Shown: in pieces, positions 1-8,863 of the stretch
How positions within the stretch are numbered: the stretch's first letter is position 1
Layout: each line of letters starts with the position of its first letter
NCBI RefSeq assembly: GCF_008520265.1
Contig: NZ_VIQM01000116.1
Location: 46,431 to 110,430 of the forward strand
Direction: 5' to 3'
Source of the DNA: Sphingobacterium cavernae
Lineage (GTDB): Bacteria > Bacteroidota > Bacteroidia > Sphingobacteriales > Sphingobacteriaceae
Length of the DNA: 64,000 nt
Notes under the pieces: generated by a model
The model's input: only the letters and a program-made list of their open reading frames with translations
Databases searched by the model: none
Told to the model about the DNA's origin: nothing
Translations under genes and position numbers: made by a program

Positions 1-300
1 TTCTTCGAGAGTAATTGAGGTATCTTCGACTACATCATGTAACAAAGAACATACAATAGAAGTCGTCCCTAGTCCAATTTCTTCAGCCGCTATTTGGGCA
101 ACAGCTATAGGATGATAGATATACGGTTCGCCAGATTTGCGACGCATATCTTTGTGACTTTCTAATGCTAAATCAAAAGCTTTTCTTATTTCCTGTTTGT
201 CGCCCTTTTGTAGTGTTGGTTTACAAGCTCTTAGTAATGCTCTGTATCGTTTTCTTATTTCCTTGTTTTCCGCTTCAATATCAATCACATATTCTTCCAT
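1..300 (-). CDS. RelA/SpoT family (p)ppGpp synthetase/hydrolase, N-terminal fragment
   Basis: The gene begins at the ATG at 300 and runs off the left edge; the first 100 residues are present. They contain the start of the HD hydrolase domain (YIYHPIAVAQIAAEEIG, then SLLHDVVEDT with the metal-binding His-Asp pair), typical of long Rel/SpoT proteins that make and degrade the stringent-response alarmone (p)ppGpp. The synthetase, TGS and ACT domains lie outside the window. It is transcribed away from the next gene; the 136 bp between them must hold both promoters. The family call is secure; whether it is Rel-, RelA- or SpoT-like cannot be decided here. Confidence 0.93.
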   Translation of the reverse strand, partial: MEEYVIDIEAENKEIRKRYRALLRACKPTLQKGDKQEIRKAFDLALESHKDMRRKSGEPYIYHPIAVAQIAAEEIGLGTTSIVCSLLHDVVEDTSITLEE

Positions 301-436
301 AAGAACCTCTTAAAAATTTCGAAATCTCCCTCAAAAAAGTTATTTTTATAACATAATGAATAAGTTATATAAAAAGACTCTTATTCATGTCTAAATATAA
401 AGATTAATTCTTTTATTGTTTGAGATAAAATTGAAA

Positions 437-1099
437 ATGTTAATGTTTAGTCTACAAAAGATAGGTTTGAGTTTATTTTTGATGTTGTCGTTGCATGTTG
501 CATGCAATGCGCAAACAGCTATGACTCCATTGACTGTGCCTCATTATGGTGAGGGAACAGGCGAAACATTAGCATATTACGGAACTACAAAACTCGAAAC
601 AGGAGAAGTGTTACCATGGTTTCCTATTGAGACGGTGTTTGTCTATGCAGAACGGAAATGGAAAAGTGTAGCAGATAAGGAACGTTACTTGCGTCTTAAA
701 CGTAATGTTTTACGTGTATTACCATATGCCATCTATGCGCAGAAACGCTATGAGCAATTGGACAGAGAACTTGCGTTAGCCAATTCGAAGAAGGAAGAAC
801 GCGCTCTAATCAAAGCTTGTGAACGTGAGATTAAAGAGAAAATTAATAACGAAGTAAAAGAATTGTCTGTCTCTCAAGGGAAAATATTAATCAAACTCAT
901 AGAGCGTCAAACGGGTAATACAAGTTATGAATTACTCAAAGATATGAAAGGAAGTATTACTGCTTCCGTGTATCAAGGTATGGCTCGTCTTTTTGGTCAT
1001 AATCTAAAAAGTGTCTATAACGCACAGGAAGAGTTTGAAATCGAGAATATAATACGTGAATACGAGGTCATAAGACCTATTAATAAACCATTTCAATAA
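437..1099 (+). CDS. DUF4294-like secreted protein
   Basis: The frame is open from a TTG at 416, but ATG codons at 437 and 443 lead directly into a hydrophobic signal peptide (SLFLMLSLHVACNAQ), so I place the start at 437. A Cys sits near the end of the signal, but the context ACNAQ looks more like a signal peptidase I site than a clean lipobox. The mature part is charged and probably helical (VFVYAERKWKSVADKERY, then Lys/Glu-rich repeats). It resembles the Bacteroidota family DUF4294, for which I know no established function. It is 9 bp upstream of the peroxidase gene and may be cotranscribed with it. Confidence 0.65.
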   Translation: MLMFSLQKIGLSLFLMLSLHVACNAQTAMTPLTVPHYGEGTGETLAYYGTTKLETGEVLPWFPIETVFVYAERKWKSVADKERYLRLKRNVLRVLPYAIYAQKRYEQLDRELALANSKKEERALIKACEREIKEKINNEVKELSVSQGKILIKLIERQTGNTSYELLKDMKGSITASVYQGMARLFGHNLKSVYNAQEEFEIENIIREYEVIRPINKPFQ

Positions 1100-1108
1100 T
1101 AGTCAACT

Positions 1109-1606
1109 ATGAGTACAAATACGATATATGATTTTAAAGTTCTAGAATTTTCTGGTAATTATAAGTCGTTATCGGATTATAGAGGAAAAGTATTGTTGAT
1201 TGTCAACACGGCAAGTGGCTGTTATTTCCGAAAACAATTCAAAACTTTAGAGAAACTTTATCACCAATATAAGGATCGAGGATTTGAAATTCTAGCCTTT
1301 CCATCCAATGATTTTGCAAATCAAGAACCACGTACAGGCTTAAATTTAGAGACCTATTGTCGCATTCAGGAAGGGGCTACTTTTCCTGTATTTAAGCGAA
1401 TACATGTGAAGGGAGATTTCGTGGATCCTCTGTATAAATTTCTGTCGCATAAATCAAAGAATGGTGTAGTGGACAGTGTTCCCTTATGGAACTTTCACAA
1501 ATATCTGGTGGACAAGGAAGGTAAAGTCGTGGACTTCTATTATCCATTTACCAGTCCAACATCTTCTACAATAAACAGACAAATCGAATCTCTTTTAGAA
1601 AAGTAA
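1109..1606 (+). CDS. Glutathione peroxidase family protein (divergent)
   Basis: At 165 residues this has normal length for a bacterial GPx/BtuE-type thiol peroxidase, a thioredoxin-fold enzyme that reduces peroxides. The peroxidatic Cys is kept (NTASGC), as are the WNFHKYL segment supplying the catalytic Trp and Asn and a Cys in LETYCR that may resolve. The usual flank C-G-x-T is replaced by CYFRKQ. The FPxNQF motif, which carries the catalytic Gln, reads FPSNDF, so Gln is Asp. The fold call is firm; peroxidase activity is less certain. There is no signal peptide, so it is cytoplasmic. Confidence 0.85.
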   Translation: MSTNTIYDFKVLEFSGNYKSLSDYRGKVLLIVNTASGCYFRKQFKTLEKLYHQYKDRGFEILAFPSNDFANQEPRTGLNLETYCRIQEGATFPVFKRIHVKGDFVDPLYKFLSHKSKNGVVDSVPLWNFHKYLVDKEGKVVDFYYPFTSPTSSTINRQIESLLEK

Positions 1607-1646
1607 GTCTTTCATTATTCTGTATATTTGAAAAAAAATTAGGACT

Positions 1647-2366
1647 ATGAAATTAGACTTAGTGGTAATGACTGTGCATCCTGATGATGCTGAATTAGGC
1701 GCAGGTGGTACCATTGCAAAATATGTTGCTGAAGGTAAAAAGGTTGGTATAATTGATCTGACACGTGGTGAGTTAGGAACACGAGGTACTGCTAAGACTC
1801 GCGCTGAAGAAGCGGCCGAAGCAGCTCGCATTTTAGGTGTTGCAGTACGCGAAAATCTTGAGCTTCGCGATGGATTTTTCCAAAATAATGAAGAATCACA
1901 ATTAGTTATTATTAAAGCAATACGTAAATATCAGCCCGAGATTGTGATTACAAACGCATTTGACGATCGTCATCCAGATCATGGACGCGCTAGTAAATTG
2001 GTGAATGATGCTTTGTTTTTGGCTGGTCTTCGGAGAATTGAAACAGAATTGGATGGTATAAAACAAGAAGCTTTTCGACCAAGATTGCAATTGCAATTGA
2101 TTCAAGACAAATACATTCAGCCAGATATTGTCTTGGATGTGACCAAATATTGGGATATAAAAGAAAAATCAATTTTAGCTTATAAAACTCAGTTTAACTC
2201 ATCAGGAGAAGATGATGAACCCCAAACGTATATTTCATCACCAGATTTTATGGAATCAACAAGGGGTAGAGGTCGCGAGTTTGGTAGAAATATACAAGTT
2301 CCTTTTGCAGAGGGTTATACAGCTCGAAAGATATTGGGAGTTTCCGATATTTTTGAATTGAAATAG
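1647..2366 (+). CDS. bshB1: Bacillithiol biosynthesis deacetylase BshB1
   Basis: This is a 239-residue LmbE/PIG-L-fold zinc deacetylase. The metal motif HPDDAELG is at residues 10-17, DLTRGELGTRGT follows near residue 38, and DRHPDHGRAS, with further metal and catalytic residues, is near residue 112. The second motif is characteristic of BshB1, which deacetylates N-acetylglucosaminyl malate in bacillithiol synthesis. bshA and bshC are not in the window. A -7-like TATATTTG at 1623-1630 lies 16 bp before the ATG without a good -33 partner. A strong bidirectional terminator follows. Confidence 0.93.
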   Translation: MKLDLVVMTVHPDDAELGAGGTIAKYVAEGKKVGIIDLTRGELGTRGTAKTRAEEAAEAARILGVAVRENLELRDGFFQNNEESQLVIIKAIRKYQPEIVITNAFDDRHPDHGRASKLVNDALFLAGLRRIETELDGIKQEAFRPRLQLQLIQDKYIQPDIVLDVTKYWDIKEKSILAYKTQFNSSGEDDEPQTYISSPDFMESTRGRGREFGRNIQVPFAEGYTARKILGVSDIFELK

Positions 2367-2376
2367 TATACAAATA

Positions 2377-2406
2377 ACAAAGGGATTCCAGATGGAATCC
2401 CTTTGT
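2377..2406. terminator. Bidirectional terminator between bshB1 and trxA
   Basis: A 13-bp perfect stem (acaaagggattcc / ggaatccctttgt) has a 4-nt loop and sits between two convergent genes. Confidence 0.85.
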
Positions 2407-2427
2407 ATTTGTATCAAACTATATTGA

Positions 2428-2745
2428 TTACAATTGTTTGTCTAATTTCTCAGTTAAAACAGATTTAGGCACTGCGCCAATTTGTTTGTCAACGATTTCA
2501 CCGTTTTTGAAGAACAATAAAGCAGGGATATTTCTGATACCAAAACGAACTGAAATATCTGGGTTGTTGTCCACATTTACTTTACCTACAACTGCTTTAC
2601 CTTCGTATTCGTTAGCAATTTCGTCAACCACAGGACCAACCATACGACATGGACCACACCATTCTGCCCAAAAATCGATCAACACTGGTTTATCTGCTTT
2701 TAATACAAGCTCTTCGAAGTTGCTATCTGTAATTTCTAATGCCAT
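2428..2745 (-). CDS. trxA: Thioredoxin
   Basis: This 105-residue single-domain thioredoxin has the redox motif WCGPC near residue 30, the preceding FWAEWCGPC context and the cis-Pro segment NIPALLFF near residue 75. It is a general cytoplasmic disulfide reductase. A -7-like TATATTTG on the minus strand (2776-2783) lies about 30 bp upstream, with no exact TTTG 19 bp further. It stands as a single gene between a terminator and dnaE, which is transcribed in the same direction from further right. Confidence 0.96.
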   Translation of the reverse strand: MALEITDSNFEELVLKADKPVLIDFWAEWCGPCRMVGPVVDEIANEYEGKAVVGKVNVDNNPDISVRFGIRNIPALLFFKNGEIVDKQIGAVPKSVLTEKLDKQL

Positions 2746-2837
2746 AATAATACTCTATTTAAATTTATTCAGTAACAAATATAGCTATTTGAAGGGAATA
2801 TAAACCGTAATGCAATTGTAATAAAATCTATACCCTA

Positions 2838-5800
2838 TCAATTTAATTTATATTTAACGCCTTCCATTTCTTCAATGGTTTCAAGTAATTCGTTGGTGAT
2901 TTTAATTTTTTTAGATTTTGCAGGCATTTCTACCATGATATTTTCTTTGACATCAACCACCATAAATTTCAATGAACACGTGGCAACTTCACCTTCGGGC
3001 ACAGTTGATTCGACAAGGTCGTGAATCTTGTGAATCATTTCATCATTAAGTTGATGTAAAGCGATTTGAATAGTGAAATCTTTTGCGAACTTGTCTCGCA
3101 ATTCAGACAAAAGTTGAATGCTTTTTAGCTCAAAACCCCAGTTGCCAACTTGTCGGAAACGCTCTTGAACTAAGCCACGAATTTGAACGAAATAGCCATC
3201 TTCCAAATAACTTTTGAACTTCACGTAATCTTCACCAAAAACAGCGATATCATAAGAATCTGAATAGTCTTCGATAATAAATGACCCAAAAGGTTTTCCA
3301 GCTTTTGAGACGCGATGTGCTGCATTTGCAATGATTCCACCAATTACGATTTCTTTATTTTTGATCTTGTTAAATTCCAATAATACCTCTTCATCGACTT
3401 CAGAAGCTTTGACTTTATTTATCAATTGCAATTCTGAAACTCTATTTTGACAGAAATGATTTATTTCGAATTTATAATTATCGAGTGGGTGAGAGGTAAG
3501 GTAAATACCAATCACATCTTTTTCGTATTTTAATTTTTCAATCAATCCCCACGGTTGGCAAGGTGCTAAAACCGGTTCTGGCAATGCTGTTGCTGCGCCA
3601 CCTCCAAATAATGACGCTTGTGCTGAACTTTCATTTTCTTTGAAACGTTGCGCAAACTTTACCGCTTTTTCAATTCCAGTTGTGTTGTCTCCGTCTTTGA
3701 AGAAATATTGTGCACGATGCGTGTCAGTAAAGCCATCGAATCCACCGGCATAGGCCAATGATTCAAAAGCTTTTTTATTTGCTGCACGCAAATCAATACG
3801 TTTAGCAAAGTCAAATATGGACTTATAGGGACCTTCACTGCGTGTCTGCACTATTGTGTCGACCGCGCCAGCACCTACACCTTTGACCGCGCCTATACCA
3901 AATCGAATTGCACCAATTTCGTTTACTGTAAACTTATAGTGTGACTCATTAACATCTGGTCCTAATACTGTTAGCCCCATTCGCTTACACTCTTCCATGA
4001 AGAAGGTCACTTGCTTGATATCGTTCATGTTATTCGAAAGTACAGCAGCCATATATTCCGCAGGATAATGTGCTTTCAAATACGCCGTTTGATAGGCAAC
4101 CCAAGCATAACACGTAGAGTGTGATTTGTTGAAGGCGTAACTCGCAAAAGCTTCCCAGTCAGTCCAAATTTTTTCCAAGACTTTTGGACTATGCCCTTTT
4201 TCAGCTGCTTGATTTACGAATTTAGGCTTCATTTTATCCAAAACCGCTTTTTGCTTTTTACCCATTGCTTTACGTAGGACGTCAGCATCACCTTTGGAGA
4301 AGCCAGCCAATTTTTGGGACAAAAGCATTACCTGCTCTTGGTAAACCGTAATACCGTAAGTTTCTTTTAAGTACTCTTCGCAAGCATCCAAATCATAGGT
4401 AATAGGCTCAATTCCATGTTTACGTTTAATAAACGAAGGTATGTACTCCATCGGGCCTGGACGATACAAGGCGTTCATCGCGATCAAATCGGCAAATACA
4501 GTAGGCTTAAGCTCCTTCATGTATTTCTGCATACCCGGTGATTCATATTGGAAGACACCAATAGTTTCACCGCGCTGGAAAAGCTCGTAAGTCAATTCGT
4601 CGTCGATAGGAAAGTTGTCAGGATCTAATTCTATACCATGTCTCAAACGAACGTTTGCTACAGTATCCTTGATAAGGGTTAATGTTTTTAACCCCAAAAA
4701 GTCCATTTTTAGTAATCCCGCACTTTCAACGACTGAGTTGTCAAATTGCGTAACGTATAAATCCGAATCTTTCGCTAATGAAACAGGAACAAAGTTTGTA
4801 ATATCATCTGGTGTAATAATTACACCACAGGCGTGTATGCCTGTATTTCGCATCGACCCTTCTAATACACGCGCTTGCTTGATGATTTCTGCTTCCAAAC
4901 CAGCACCATCTGCTATCGACTTCAGCTTATTTACAGCTTCAAGCTCTTCCGTACGAAGCACCTCTTTCAGCGCTTTCTCATCCATATTGAAGATTTTGTT
5001 AAGCTTTAAATTTGGAATAAGCTTGGCGATTTCATTGGTATCAGCCAAAGGTAAATCTAGTACACGTCCAGTATCTTTAATTGATGATTTGGCAGCCATT
5101 GTACCATACGTAATGATCTGTGCAACTTGAGATGCACCGTATTTATCAATTACATATTGCATCACACGACCACGACCTTCATCGTCAAAGTCAATATCAA
5201 TATCGGGCATAGATACACGGTCTGGATTTAAGAAACGCTCAAAAAGTAAATCGTACATGATAGGGTCTAAGTTTGTAATACCCAAACAGTACGCTACAGC
5301 TGAACCAGCCGCTGAGCCACGTCCTGGACCTACAGACACGCCCATTCTTCGAGCTTCTGCGATGAAATCTTGTACAATTAAGAAATAACCGGGATATCCA
5401 GTACGTTCGATTGTTTCTAACTCAAAGTCCAAACGTTCTGTAATTTCTTCAGTTAATTCTTTGTATCTTCTTTTTGCACCCTCGTAAGTTAGATGGCGAA
5501 GGAAAGCATTTTCACCTCTTTTTCCACCATCAACATCATCTTCAGCGTGTATGAATTCATCTGGAATTTCGAACTTCGGTAGAAGTACATCGCGGTAAAG
5601 TGAATAAATTTCCACTTTATCAATTACTTCTTGAATATTGAGTATGGCATCAGGTAAATCTGCAAATGCCTTTTTCATTTCATCCGAAGATTTGAAATAA
5701 TATTCTTGGTTTGGTAAACCAAAGCGAAATCCTCTACCACGACCTACTGGTGTGGTGAGCTTTTCACCGTCTTTTACACACAACAAAATGTCATGTGCAT

Positions 5801-7256
5801 GTGCATCAGCTTTATTAACGTAATAAGTATTATTGGTAGCGATTAACTTGACATCATGTTTTTTAGCAAGTGAAATAAGCGTATCATTCACACGGTTCTC
5901 ATCTTCTTGACCGTGACGCATGATCTCCATATAAAAATCATCGCCAAATTGTTTCTTCCACCAAAGAAGAGCTTCTTCGGCTTGATTCTCGCCAATATTT
6001 AACACCTTATTTGGTACTTCACCTTGCAAATTTCCGGAAAGTACAATCAAATTTTCCTTATACTGTTCCACAACTGCTTTGTCAATACGTGGGACGTAAT
6101 AAAATCCGTCCGTGTATGCGATGGAAGCCATTTTGGCTAAGTTATGATATCCAGCTTTATTCTTTGCTAAGAACACAACTTGATAACCATTGTCCTTACG
6201 AGTTTTATCTTTACGGTCTTCACAAATAAAAAATTCACAACCGACGATTGGCTTTATTGTTTTGGCCGTCGGTTCTTCACCCGCATCAATTGCTTCTTGA
6301 TTTTTAGCCTCTACCTCTTTATTGTGACCTAGTACTTTACTTACAAAATGAAATGCCCCCATCATATTTCCATGATCAGTCAACGCTACAGCTGGCATAT
6401 TATATTTTGCTGCTGCAGAAACTAGATCACCAATAGAAATGGTTGATTGTAATACAGAAAATTGTGAATGGTTGTGCAAATGTGCAAATGCTGCTTCTTG
6501 TAATGCTTCTAAAGTCTGAGAATCAACTTCAATAACAGTAGAAGATTTCTCTCGGCTACGGATAGCATCTGAAGCTGCTTTGAGATTTACATGTTTTAGT
6601 CCAACTGTAGGAATAAAAGAAGGATTATGTTGTTTAAAATCTACAAAATAGCCTGTGTCAACTTGCAGTTCTTCGGTAGTAAAGACTTCACGACGTACTA
6701 ATTCGAAAAAACAACGTGTAGTCGCCTCCACATCGGCTGTTGCATTGTGTGCTTCAGCAAATGGAACACCAAACAAATAGGAGTGAAGTTCTGTTAAGTT
6801 CGGTAATTTAAATCGGCCACCACGTCCTCCTGGTAACTTTAATAATTCAGCAGTAACTTCTGTACAGGTGTCAAGAACCGGCATCTGGGTCATCGGTGAA
6901 TCCACAGCATAGCGATAAAATTCACAGCCCATGATGTTCAAATCGAAGCCGATGTTTTGCCCCACTACAAATTTAGCTTTGGCTAATGCTTCGTTGAATT
7001 TTAGCAATACTTCTGGTAAAGGTACGCCTTGTTCTGTAGCTAATTCTGTCGAAATACCATGAATTTTCTCCGAATCAAATGGTATATTAAATCCATCGGG
7101 TTTGATCAAATAATCTTGATGCTCGATTAGATTACCCATTTCATCATGCAATTGCCAAGCTATCTGAATACATCTAGGCCAATTGTCTGTATCTGTTATA
7201 GGTGCATCCCAACGTTTTGGTAAACCTGTCGTCTCGGTATCAAAAATTATGTACAT
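2838..7256 (-). CDS. dnaE: DNA polymerase III subunit alpha with N-terminal exonuclease domain
   Basis: The frame is open from 7283, but the ATG at 7256 (MYIIFDTETTGLP) starts exactly at the exonuclease motif and follows a purine-rich GAGGAAGAG stretch; this gives 1472 residues. Order of domains: DnaQ-like 3'-5' exonuclease (residues about 1-190, DTETTGLP, with HNATADVEAT as a later motif), PHP domain from about 258 (FAHLHNHSQFS), palm with catalytic PDIDIDFDDEG near 684-694, helix-hairpin-helix region, and an OB fold near 1300-1345 (EIVIGGIIANAAHRVSKAGK). This is the replicative polymerase carrying its own proofreading domain, as in related Sphingobacteriales. Confidence 0.96.
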   Translation of the reverse strand: MYIIFDTETTGLPKRWDAPITDTDNWPRCIQIAWQLHDEMGNLIEHQDYLIKPDGFNIPFDSEKIHGISTELATEQGVPLPEVLLKFNEALAKAKFVVGQNIGFDLNIMGCEFYRYAVDSPMTQMPVLDTCTEVTAELLKLPGGRGGRFKLPNLTELHSYLFGVPFAEAHNATADVEATTRCFFELVRREVFTTEELQVDTGYFVDFKQHNPSFIPTVGLKHVNLKAASDAIRSREKSSTVIEVDSQTLEALQEAAFAHLHNHSQFSVLQSTISIGDLVSAAAKYNMPAVALTDHGNMMGAFHFVSKVLGHNKEVEAKNQEAIDAGEEPTAKTIKPIVGCEFFICEDRKDKTRKDNGYQVVFLAKNKAGYHNLAKMASIAYTDGFYYVPRIDKAVVEQYKENLIVLSGNLQGEVPNKVLNIGENQAEEALLWWKKQFGDDFYMEIMRHGQEDENRVNDTLISLAKKHDVKLIATNNTYYVNKADAHAHDILLCVKDGEKLTTPVGRGRGFRFGLPNQEYYFKSSDEMKKAFADLPDAILNIQEVIDKVEIYSLYRDVLLPKFEIPDEFIHAEDDVDGGKRGENAFLRHLTYEGAKRRYKELTEEITERLDFELETIERTGYPGYFLIVQDFIAEARRMGVSVGPGRGSAAGSAVAYCLGITNLDPIMYDLLFERFLNPDRVSMPDIDIDFDDEGRGRVMQYVIDKYGASQVAQIITYGTMAAKSSIKDTGRVLDLPLADTNEIAKLIPNLKLNKIFNMDEKALKEVLRTEELEAVNKLKSIADGAGLEAEIIKQARVLEGSMRNTGIHACGVIITPDDITNFVPVSLAKDSDLYVTQFDNSVVESAGLLKMDFLGLKTLTLIKDTVANVRLRHGIELDPDNFPIDDELTYELFQRGETIGVFQYESPGMQKYMKELKPTVFADLIAMNALYRPGPMEYIPSFIKRKHGIEPITYDLDACEEYLKETYGITVYQEQVMLLSQKLAGFSKGDADVLRKAMGKKQKAVLDKMKPKFVNQAAEKGHSPKVLEKIWTDWEAFASYAFNKSHSTCYAWVAYQTAYLKAHYPAEYMAAVLSNNMNDIKQVTFFMEECKRMGLTVLGPDVNESHYKFTVNEIGAIRFGIGAVKGVGAGAVDTIVQTRSEGPYKSIFDFAKRIDLRAANKKAFESLAYAGGFDGFTDTHRAQYFFKDGDNTTGIEKAVKFAQRFKENESSAQASLFGGGAATALPEPVLAPCQPWGLIEKLKYEKDVIGIYLTSHPLDNYKFEINHFCQNRVSELQLINKVKASEVDEEVLLEFNKIKNKEIVIGGIIANAAHRVSKAGKPFGSFIIEDYSDSYDIAVFGEDYVKFKSYLEDGYFVQIRGLVQERFRQVGNWGFELKSIQLLSELRDKFAKDFTIQIALHQLNDEMIHKIHDLVESTVPEGEVATCSLKFMVVDVKENIMVEMPAKSKKIKITNELLETIEEMEGVKYKLN

Positions 7257-7283
7257 ATCTCTTACTCTTCCTCGCTTGAACAA

Positions 7284-7675
7284 ACAAAATTACTCAAATT
7301 AACTGCTTTTTATAGATTAATTTCAATAGGTATTTGTTATGTTTTGTAATTCAATATAGTAAAAATTAACAGAGTTTTATAAAGGACTAAATTTAAAATT
7401 TATCTATTTATATGATTTGATTTGCAACAAAGGAATTGTAGTAATAGTATTATTTTCTTTCAAACTTTTCATAACAAAATTAATGCTTCTTACTTAAAAC
7501 AATATGTAAGATATAGTTTATAATAATTTCATTGAAAAATTTGTATAAATACCTTTTTTAGTATAATAATATACCATATTACAATTTTTTGACAATTTAT
7601 TGGTATTTTTATAAACTAAAATCATTTATAATTGTATAATATTATACTAATTTACTTTTATAAAACACATTTAAT
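7284..7675. other. AT-rich intergenic region upstream of the fasciclin gene
   Basis: About 390 bp with no open frame. It must contain the dnaE and fasciclin promoters, which point in opposite directions. It contains the decamer GTATAAATAC at 7543-7552, shared with three other intergenic sites in this window, followed 10 bp later by GTATAATAATATAC. No exact Bacteroidota TTTG/TAnnTTTG pair was found. Confidence 0.5.
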
Positions 7676-8626
7676 ATGGAACTCAATTTATTAAATTTTT
7701 CAAAACGCTTTTTAGCAGTATCTATGGTTGGATTATCTTCATTTTTAGTTTCATGTACGGATGATGATATTATTGTTGAGGAGAATAGTTCAATTGTTGA
7801 TGTAGTGGTTGGGTCTGCTAATTTCTCTACATTAGAATCAGCTGTCATAAAAGCTAATTTATCATCAGTTCTGAATGGAAATGGGCCATTTACAGTATTT
7901 GCTCCAGATAATGAAGCTTTTAACGCTTCTGGGGTTACCTCAAGTGTTATTCAGGAATTATCATCAGATCAGCTTAAAGAAATTTTATTGTATCATACAT
8001 TGAGCTCGAAAGTTAATTCTGCCAGTATTCAAACAGGATCGAATATCGCAGTGGAAACTGCCAATGGTGACGACGTATACGTCACAAAAAATAGTAATGG
8101 TGTATTTGTAAATGGCTGGAAAGTTAAACAAGCTGATATTATGGCGAGCAATGGGGTTATACATTCTCTAGAACGTGTGTTGATGCCAGCTGCAGGGAAC
8201 TTAGTAGAAGTCGCGCAGGCAAACGCTAACCTTAGCTATTTAGTTGCAGCTGTATTGAGGGCAAGTCAAGGAACAACAAATGTCGCACAAGTTTTAACAT
8301 CAGCTGGACCATTTACTGTATTTGCTCCAACAAATCAAGCGTTCATTAATGCTGGATTTCCTACGATAGCAGCTATTGAGGCTGCTGATCCTAATACTTT
8401 AGCTAGTATTTTGACATATCATGTTCTGTCTGCGCGTGCTTTCTCCTCTGATCTTACGAATGGACAAAGTCTGACTACTGTCAATGGTGGTACATTATCT
8501 GTAGCATTGGGAACGACTGCCACAATTAAAGGTAAGGCAAATACGACTGCATCAACAATTACATCGGTAAATATTATGGCAAGTAATGGTGTTGTTCATT
8601 TAATAGATCAGGTGTTACTACCTTAA
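7676..8626 (+). CDS. Fasciclin-domain lipoprotein with two FAS1 repeats
   Basis: The 316-residue protein starts with a lipoprotein signal peptide ending in SSFLVSC (lipid-anchored Cys near residue 27). Two FAS1 domains follow, at about 40-168 and 175-316. Each has the family hallmarks: FTVFAPDNEAF / FTVFAPTNQAF, LLYHTL / LTYHVL, and NIMASNGVVHLIDQVL or its equivalent. FAS1 proteins are cell-surface adhesion or matrix proteins; no specific ligand can be deduced. The gene is monocistronic, with a strong terminator downstream and a long upstream region carrying the GTATAAATAC element. Confidence 0.93.
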   Translation: MELNLLNFSKRFLAVSMVGLSSFLVSCTDDDIIVEENSSIVDVVVGSANFSTLESAVIKANLSSVLNGNGPFTVFAPDNEAFNASGVTSSVIQELSSDQLKEILLYHTLSSKVNSASIQTGSNIAVETANGDDVYVTKNSNGVFVNGWKVKQADIMASNGVIHSLERVLMPAAGNLVEVAQANANLSYLVAAVLRASQGTTNVAQVLTSAGPFTVFAPTNQAFINAGFPTIAAIEAADPNTLASILTYHVLSARAFSSDLTNGQSLTTVNGGTLSVALGTTATIKGKANTTASTITSVNIMASNGVVHLIDQVLLP

Positions 8627-8658
8627 CAAGTAGTTTTTCATAATTTATAATAGTGCTT

Positions 8659-8696
8659 CAAGGCGAACAATTATTTGTTCGCCTTGTTATTTTTTA
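8659..8696 (+). terminator. Terminator of the fasciclin gene
   Basis: A 12-bp perfect stem (caaggcgaacaa / ttgttcgccttg) with a 4-nt loop is followed by a T-rich run. Confidence 0.88.
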
Positions 8697-8833
8697 ATCT
8701 ATTGATGGAAGCATAAAATTATATATTCAAAAGTTATTGGGACATAATTATATATCTACAACAGAGATTTATGCCGCAATATTTAGTTCAGTTTTATAAA
8801 TGCTGGAGAGTTCAATGAAAAGCATTTCAATAA

Positions 8834-8863
8834 AAAAAAGCATTTCTTATGAAATGCTTTTTT
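8834..8863. terminator. Terminator overlapping the stop codon of the EamA gene
   Basis: The perfect stem aaaaaagcatttc / gaaatgctttttt has a TTAT loop. The TAA stop of the minus-strand transporter gene (8847-8849) lies in this loop, so the last codons (KSIS) form one arm. It can act in both directions. Confidence 0.8.

Noticed and set aside
2838..7256. DnaE-exonuclease fusion as novel
   Set aside because: The same N-terminal proofreading domain is known in related Sphingobacteriales polymerases, so it is informative for taxonomy but not new.
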